Of a stretch of 10,125 nt of DNA, positions 7,421 through 10,125 are shown piece after piece. Made by a program: the position numbers and the translations under genes. Numbering within the stretch: the stretch's first letter is position 1; the number at the start of each line of letters is the position of its first letter. This DNA is from Burkholderiales bacterium (lineage in GTDB: Bacteria; Pseudomonadota; Gammaproteobacteria; Burkholderiales; Burkholderiaceae_C). Under the pieces are notes generated by a model. The model had not been told where the DNA came from and searched no databases. It saw only the letters and a program-made list of their open reading frames with translations. The DNA lies in NCBI GenBank assembly GCA_947453585.1, contig CANGHQ010000034.1:1-10125 (forward strand), given 5' to 3'.

Positions 7421-8719
7421 ATGAGCTTTGGCATGCTGGTTTTGGTGGGCGTGCTGGTAGCTGCCCTGCTGCTGCGCATGCCCATTGGCTTTGGCATGCT
7501 GGCCGCTGGCATTAGCTACCTTCTGGCCACGCACCAAGACCTGGGGCTGGTGGCCGAACAGGTGAGCAACGGCTTGTACAACAGCTATGTGCTGCTGGCC
7601 GTGCCACTCTTTGTGTTTGCCGCCAACCTGATGAACGCAGGCACGGTGAGCGAGCGCATTTTTGACTTTTGCCGCATTCTGGTCGGCCCCATGCGCGGCG
7701 GCCTGGCGCAGGTGGATATTTTGGTGAGCGTCATTTTTTCGGGCATGAGCGGCAGCGCCATTGCCGACGCGGCCGGCCCCGGCCTGGTCACCATCCGGCA
7801 GATGCTGAAAAAGCCCGAATATTCGCGCGGCTTTGCCGGCGCGGTGGTGGTGGCCAGCGCTACGCTGGGGCCCATCATTCCGCCGTCCATTCCCATGGTG
7901 ATTTACGCCCTGGTGTCGGGCACCTCGGTGGGCGCGCTGTTTTTGGGCGGCGTGGTGCCCGGATTTTTGATGGCCGGCTTGATGATGCTGGTGGTGCACT
8001 GGATTGCGGTGCGGCGCAATATGCCGCGCGAGGCGCCGGTGCCCCGGTCCGAGTGGGCCGGTCTGGCCTTTCGCGGCGCCCTGCCCTTGTCCATGCCCAT
8101 CGTCCTGCTCGGGGGCATTTATTCGGGCGCGTTCACGCCCACCGAAGCGGCGGCCGTGGCGGCCTTGCATGCGTTGGTGTTGTCCACCCTGGTGTTTCGC
8201 GCGCTTAACTGGCGCGGCTTTTGGGCTGTGGTGCTGGAGTCGGCGCGCGGCAGCGCGGTCATCACGCTCATCTTGGCGGGCTCTTTCATGCTCAACTACG
8301 CGCTCACTGCCGAAGGCGTGCCCCAGGCCATGGCGCAGTGGGTCTCAGGCATGCAGCTCTCGCAAATCCAGTTTTTGCTGCTGGTGAACCTGCTGTTTTT
8401 GGTGCTGGGCTGCTTTTTGGATGTGTCGGTGCTGCTGCTGGTATTTGTGCCCATGCTCTTGCCTGCGGCCACGCTGCTGGGCGTAGACCTGGTGCACTTT
8501 GGCGTGCTGGTGGTCCTGAACATGATGATTGGCCTGATCCACCCGCCCTTTGGCATGCTGCTGTTCGTAACCAAGGCCCTGACCGGCATCCCGATTGGCG
8601 AGATGATGCGCGAGGGCTGGCCCTTTCTGCTCATGCTGCTGGCGCTGCTGCTGGCGATGACGTTTTTCCCACAAATCGTGCTGTGGCTGCCGCAGACCAT
8701 GGGCTACGGGGCGCGCTGA
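7421..8719 (+). CDS. dctM: TRAP transporter large permease subunit, DctM family
   Basis: This is the 432-residue transport channel of the TRAP system, with about 11-12 hydrophobic helices along its whole length, typical for DctM. Recognisable family segments include VPLFVFAANLMNAG, IFSGMSGSAIADAAGPG, SATLGPIIPPSIPMVIYAL, TPTEAAAVAALHAL and GLIHPPFGMLLFV. GAGGGG-like purine sequence GAGGGG at 7409-7414 overlaps the dctQ stop and provides the ribosome binding site, implying translational coupling. The gene converges on vapC with a 39-base gap. No strong terminator is visible there; only a weak GCGCG...CGCGC pair spans the stop codon. Confidence 0.95.
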   Translation: MSFGMLVLVGVLVAALLLRMPIGFGMLAAGISYLLATHQDLGLVAEQVSNGLYNSYVLLAVPLFVFAANLMNAGTVSERIFDFCRILVGPMRGGLAQVDILVSVIFSGMSGSAIADAAGPGLVTIRQMLKKPEYSRGFAGAVVVASATLGPIIPPSIPMVIYALVSGTSVGALFLGGVVPGFLMAGLMMLVVHWIAVRRNMPREAPVPRSEWAGLAFRGALPLSMPIVLLGGIYSGAFTPTEAAAVAALHALVLSTLVFRALNWRGFWAVVLESARGSAVITLILAGSFMLNYALTAEGVPQAMAQWVSGMQLSQIQFLLLVNLLFLVLGCFLDVSVLLLVFVPMLLPAATLLGVDLVHFGVLVVLNMMIGLIHPPFGMLLFVTKALTGIPIGEMMREGWPFLLMLLALLLAMTFFPQIVLWLPQTMGYGAR

Positions 8720-8758
8720 TCCGCGCAATTTCAGAAGCAGAATGCCGCGCCGGTTTAG

Positions 8759-9139
8759 TTAAAGTTTTTGCGCCCCGGCCAATTTGGCCAGCGCTTTGTC
8801 AAACGTGGCCAGCGGCGTGTGCCCGGCTTTTCGCGCGATTTCCAGCACCAGGCAATCGGAAAAGCCCAATGCGGGTTTCGCCCGGAACTGCACCAGGGCG
8901 GCGGCCACAACGTCGGCGTCTTGCAGCACCAGTGCCTCGTGCACCAACAGCAAGTCCAAGGCAGCGATCATTTGCGTAGAAGTGCGTGCGTAGACCGCGT
9001 CCAGCACCCAGATCGCTTCTGCCAGCACCAAGTGCGAAACCCATGCGCCTTTTGCAACGGCCTGATCGGCTGCCAGTGCCTGCGCAGCATCGTCGCGCGC
9101 CAGCAGGCGCACCAGCACATTGGTGTCAATCGCCAGCAT
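8759..9139 (-). CDS. vapC: VapC-type PIN-domain ribonuclease toxin
   Basis: This 126-residue protein has the full set of PIN acidic residues: D5 (AIDTNVLVRLLARDD), E41 (VLAEAIWVLD), D95 (GFSDCLVLEIA) and D114 (ATFDKAL). VapC toxins are Mg-dependent endoribonucleases that cut specific RNAs, often initiator tRNA or 23S rRNA, and are held inactive by VapB; the target here is unknown. The start ATG overlaps the end of vapB by 14 bp (9126-9139), so translation is very likely coupled to the antitoxin. Length and motif spacing are normal and nothing suggests inactivation. Confidence 0.9.
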   Translation of the reverse strand: MLAIDTNVLVRLLARDDAAQALAADQAVAKGAWVSHLVLAEAIWVLDAVYARTSTQMIAALDLLLVHEALVLQDADVVAAALVQFRAKPALGFSDCLVLEIARKAGHTPLATFDKALAKLAGAQKL

Positions 9140-9401
9140 GGCGGCTGCGCATTTTTTGCCGAATGCCTTGTTTGAGTTCGTTCAGCGTCTTGGCTGGCGC
9201 TGCGCCCGCAGGCGGATCGGCAGAAAACAGCGCTTCGTGCACTTCCTGCGTGCTGTGGCGCCGGGCGCGTTCCACCACAATGCGGTCGCCCTCTTGCGTC
9301 CAAACCATGACGGAGCCCGGAATCAGGTGCAAAAAATTGCGCACGGCCGCAGGCACCGACACCTGGCCTTGCGATGTGAGTTTGGTTTGCGCTTTTTGCA
9401 T
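9126..9401 (-). CDS. vapB: VapB-type antitoxin with AbrB/SpoVT-like DNA-binding domain
   Basis: This 91-residue protein begins MQKAQTKLTSQGQVSVPAAV, the swapped-hairpin AbrB/MazE/SpoVT signature (TSQGQVSVPAAVRNFLHLIPG), with GDRIVVERA completing the fold by about residue 46. The C-terminal half (about 47-91) is the region expected to bind and block VapC. Antitoxins of this type bind their own promoter as a complex with the toxin. It is transcribed before vapC, with a 14-bp overlap. No Shine-Dalgarno is evident, and a -10-like TACCAT ends 6 bases before the ATG, so the message may be leaderless. Confidence 0.88.
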   Translation of the reverse strand: MQKAQTKLTSQGQVSVPAAVRNFLHLIPGSVMVWTQEGDRIVVERARRHSTQEVHEALFSADPPAGAAPAKTLNELKQGIRQKMRSRHAGD

Positions 9402-9430
9402 GGCGTGATGGTAGCACTTTACCGGGGTAA
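9402..9430 (-). promoter_or_regulatory. Candidate vapBC promoter/operator with alternating GGTA/TACC sites
   Basis: Directly upstream of the vapB ATG, TTACCGGGGTAA (9419-9430) is a perfect 5-bp inverted repeat with a 2-bp spacer. It overlaps a second palindrome, GGTA-6-TACC (9410-9423), giving three alternating GGTA/TACC half-sites. On the minus strand a -10-like TACCAT lies at 9408-9413, and the palindromes sit just upstream of and across it, a suitable place for repression by VapBC. The -35 is poor. The symmetry is seen; the operator role is inferred. Confidence 0.4.
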
Positions 9431-9445
9431 GGAATTGCGGTGGTA

Positions 9446-9466
9446 CTGCGCTTTATCCATGCGCAG
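9446..9466. other. Inverted repeat between the DUF3422 gene and vapB
   Basis: CTGCGC (9446-9451) and GCGCAG (9461-9466) form a perfect 6-bp stem around a 9-nt loop, 20 bases past the DUF3422 stop codon. There is no T-run on either strand, so if it terminates the DUF3422 transcript it does so weakly. It could instead be part of the vapBC control region. Confidence 0.3.
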
Positions 9467-9486
9467 GAATGCAGACCGGCGAGCGC

Positions 9487-10125
9487 CTATTTCGGCTGCA
9501 AGGCCGCGTGGATGCGCCGCGTCATGCGCCACACGCCCCACAGCACCAGTGGCATTACGGCGCCCACAGCAATATCGGGATTGACCGGCAGGCCAGAAAA
9601 CTTCAGGGCCTTGGCGCCGTAGTACAGCAGGCTGACCACATAGTAAGAGATGGCCGCAATCGACAGGCCTTCGACGGTGGTTTGCAGGCGCAGCTGCATT
9701 TCCTGGCCGCGGGTGAGTTTTTCCAGCAGTTGCTGGTTTTGGGTTTCGGTGGCAATGTCCACCCGGGTGCGCAGAAGAGCGCTCGTGCGCGACACCCGCT
9801 CAGACAACGTAGCCAGGCGCTGCGAGGTCGCTGCTACCGTGGCGATGGCCGGTGAAAGGCGACGCTGCATGAATTCGCCAATCGTCTGGGTGCCGGGCAC
9901 CACTTTTTCGCGCAATTCGGCAATGCGCTGGCCCACCAGCGTGTAATAGGCCTGGGTGGCCGAGAAGCGGTAGCTGTGTTCGGCAATGGCACGCTCCACG
10001 CGTGCGGCCAAAGCCACCAAGTCGTCGAGCAGTTCCTGGTCAGACGCCGATTTGTTCTCCAGGCGCGCGGTGATACCGGCCAAAGCGCTTTCAGCCTGCG
10101 CCAGCATGGGCCCAAGTTCTTTGGC
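9487..10125 (-). CDS. DUF3422 family membrane protein, C-terminal 212 residues, partial at right edge
   Basis: The frame is open to the window edge: AKELGP precedes the first internal Met (10107), so the true start lies outside the window. The visible part opens with a long helical, charged stretch (QAESALAGITARLENKSASD through LATLSERVSRTSALLRTRVD) likely to form a coiled coil. Two C-terminal hydrophobic segments follow, AAISYYVVSLLYYGAKAL and DIAVGAVMPLVLWGVW, ending with a basic tail RMTRRIHAALQPK. The pattern EMQLRLQTTVEGLSIAAISYYVVSLL is what I recognise as the conserved C-terminus of DUF3422 proteins, usually about 430 residues and of unknown function. It is a probable inner-membrane protein. 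It lies upstream of vapBC on the same strand, 85 bases away, and need not be cotranscribed. Confidence 0.8.
   Translation of the reverse strand, partial: AKELGPMLAQAESALAGITARLENKSASDQELLDDLVALAARVERAIAEHSYRFSATQAYYTLVGQRIAELREKVVPGTQTIGEFMQRRLSPAIATVAATSQRLATLSERVSRTSALLRTRVDIATETQNQQLLEKLTRGQEMQLRLQTTVEGLSIAAISYYVVSLLYYGAKALKFSGLPVNPDIAVGAVMPLVLWGVWRMTRRIHAALQPK

Noticed and set aside
8711..8726. GCGCG...CGCGC pair at the dctM stop as a terminator
   Set aside because: Only 5 bp, no T-run after it, and such pairs are expected by chance in sequence this GC-rich.

Overview
The window looks like a chromosomal segment of a high-GC betaproteobacterium, most likely Burkholderiales/Comamonadaceae (Rhodoferax/Polaromonas/Acidovorax-like). 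I infer this from protein flavour, codon use, the purL, map and glnD sequences, and a GC-rich dispersed repeat I associate with that family. I could not run a database search, so the genus is not claimed.

Layout. Bases 1-2260 (minus strand) hold the first ~753 residues of purL, a large-type FGAM synthase that continues past the left edge. A 92-bp divergent intergenic region separates it from map (type I methionine aminopeptidase) and glnD (PII uridylyltransferase/uridylyl-removing enzyme), both on the plus strand and probably one transcript. Next comes a complete plus-strand TRAP transporter operon, dctP-dctQ-dctM (5842-8719). Converging on it from the right, on the minus strand, are a DUF3422 gene (cut by the right edge) and a vapBC toxin-antitoxin pair whose genes overlap by 14 bp. 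No rRNA, tRNA, CRISPR array or transposase gene is visible, and no stretch over 300 bases lacks a gene.

How the genes relate. PurL, Map and GlnD are housekeeping proteins for purine synthesis, N-terminal Met removal and nitrogen sensing. DctPQM is a self-contained periplasmic-binding-protein-dependent uptake system for an organic acid that the sequence does not identify. VapBC is a small accessory module next to an uncharacterised membrane protein.

The most unusual feature is inside purL. Two unrelated repeat-type DNA elements lie within the reading frame and are translated rather than disrupting the gene. One is a 69-bp (exactly 23-codon) inverted-repeat doublet resembling a REPIN (paired REP sequences). 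The other is a ~75-bp GC-rich hairpin repeat. Both fall in linkers between conserved PurL blocks. Secondary points are a likely leaderless start for map and a compact palindrome array in front of vapB that could be its autoregulatory operator.
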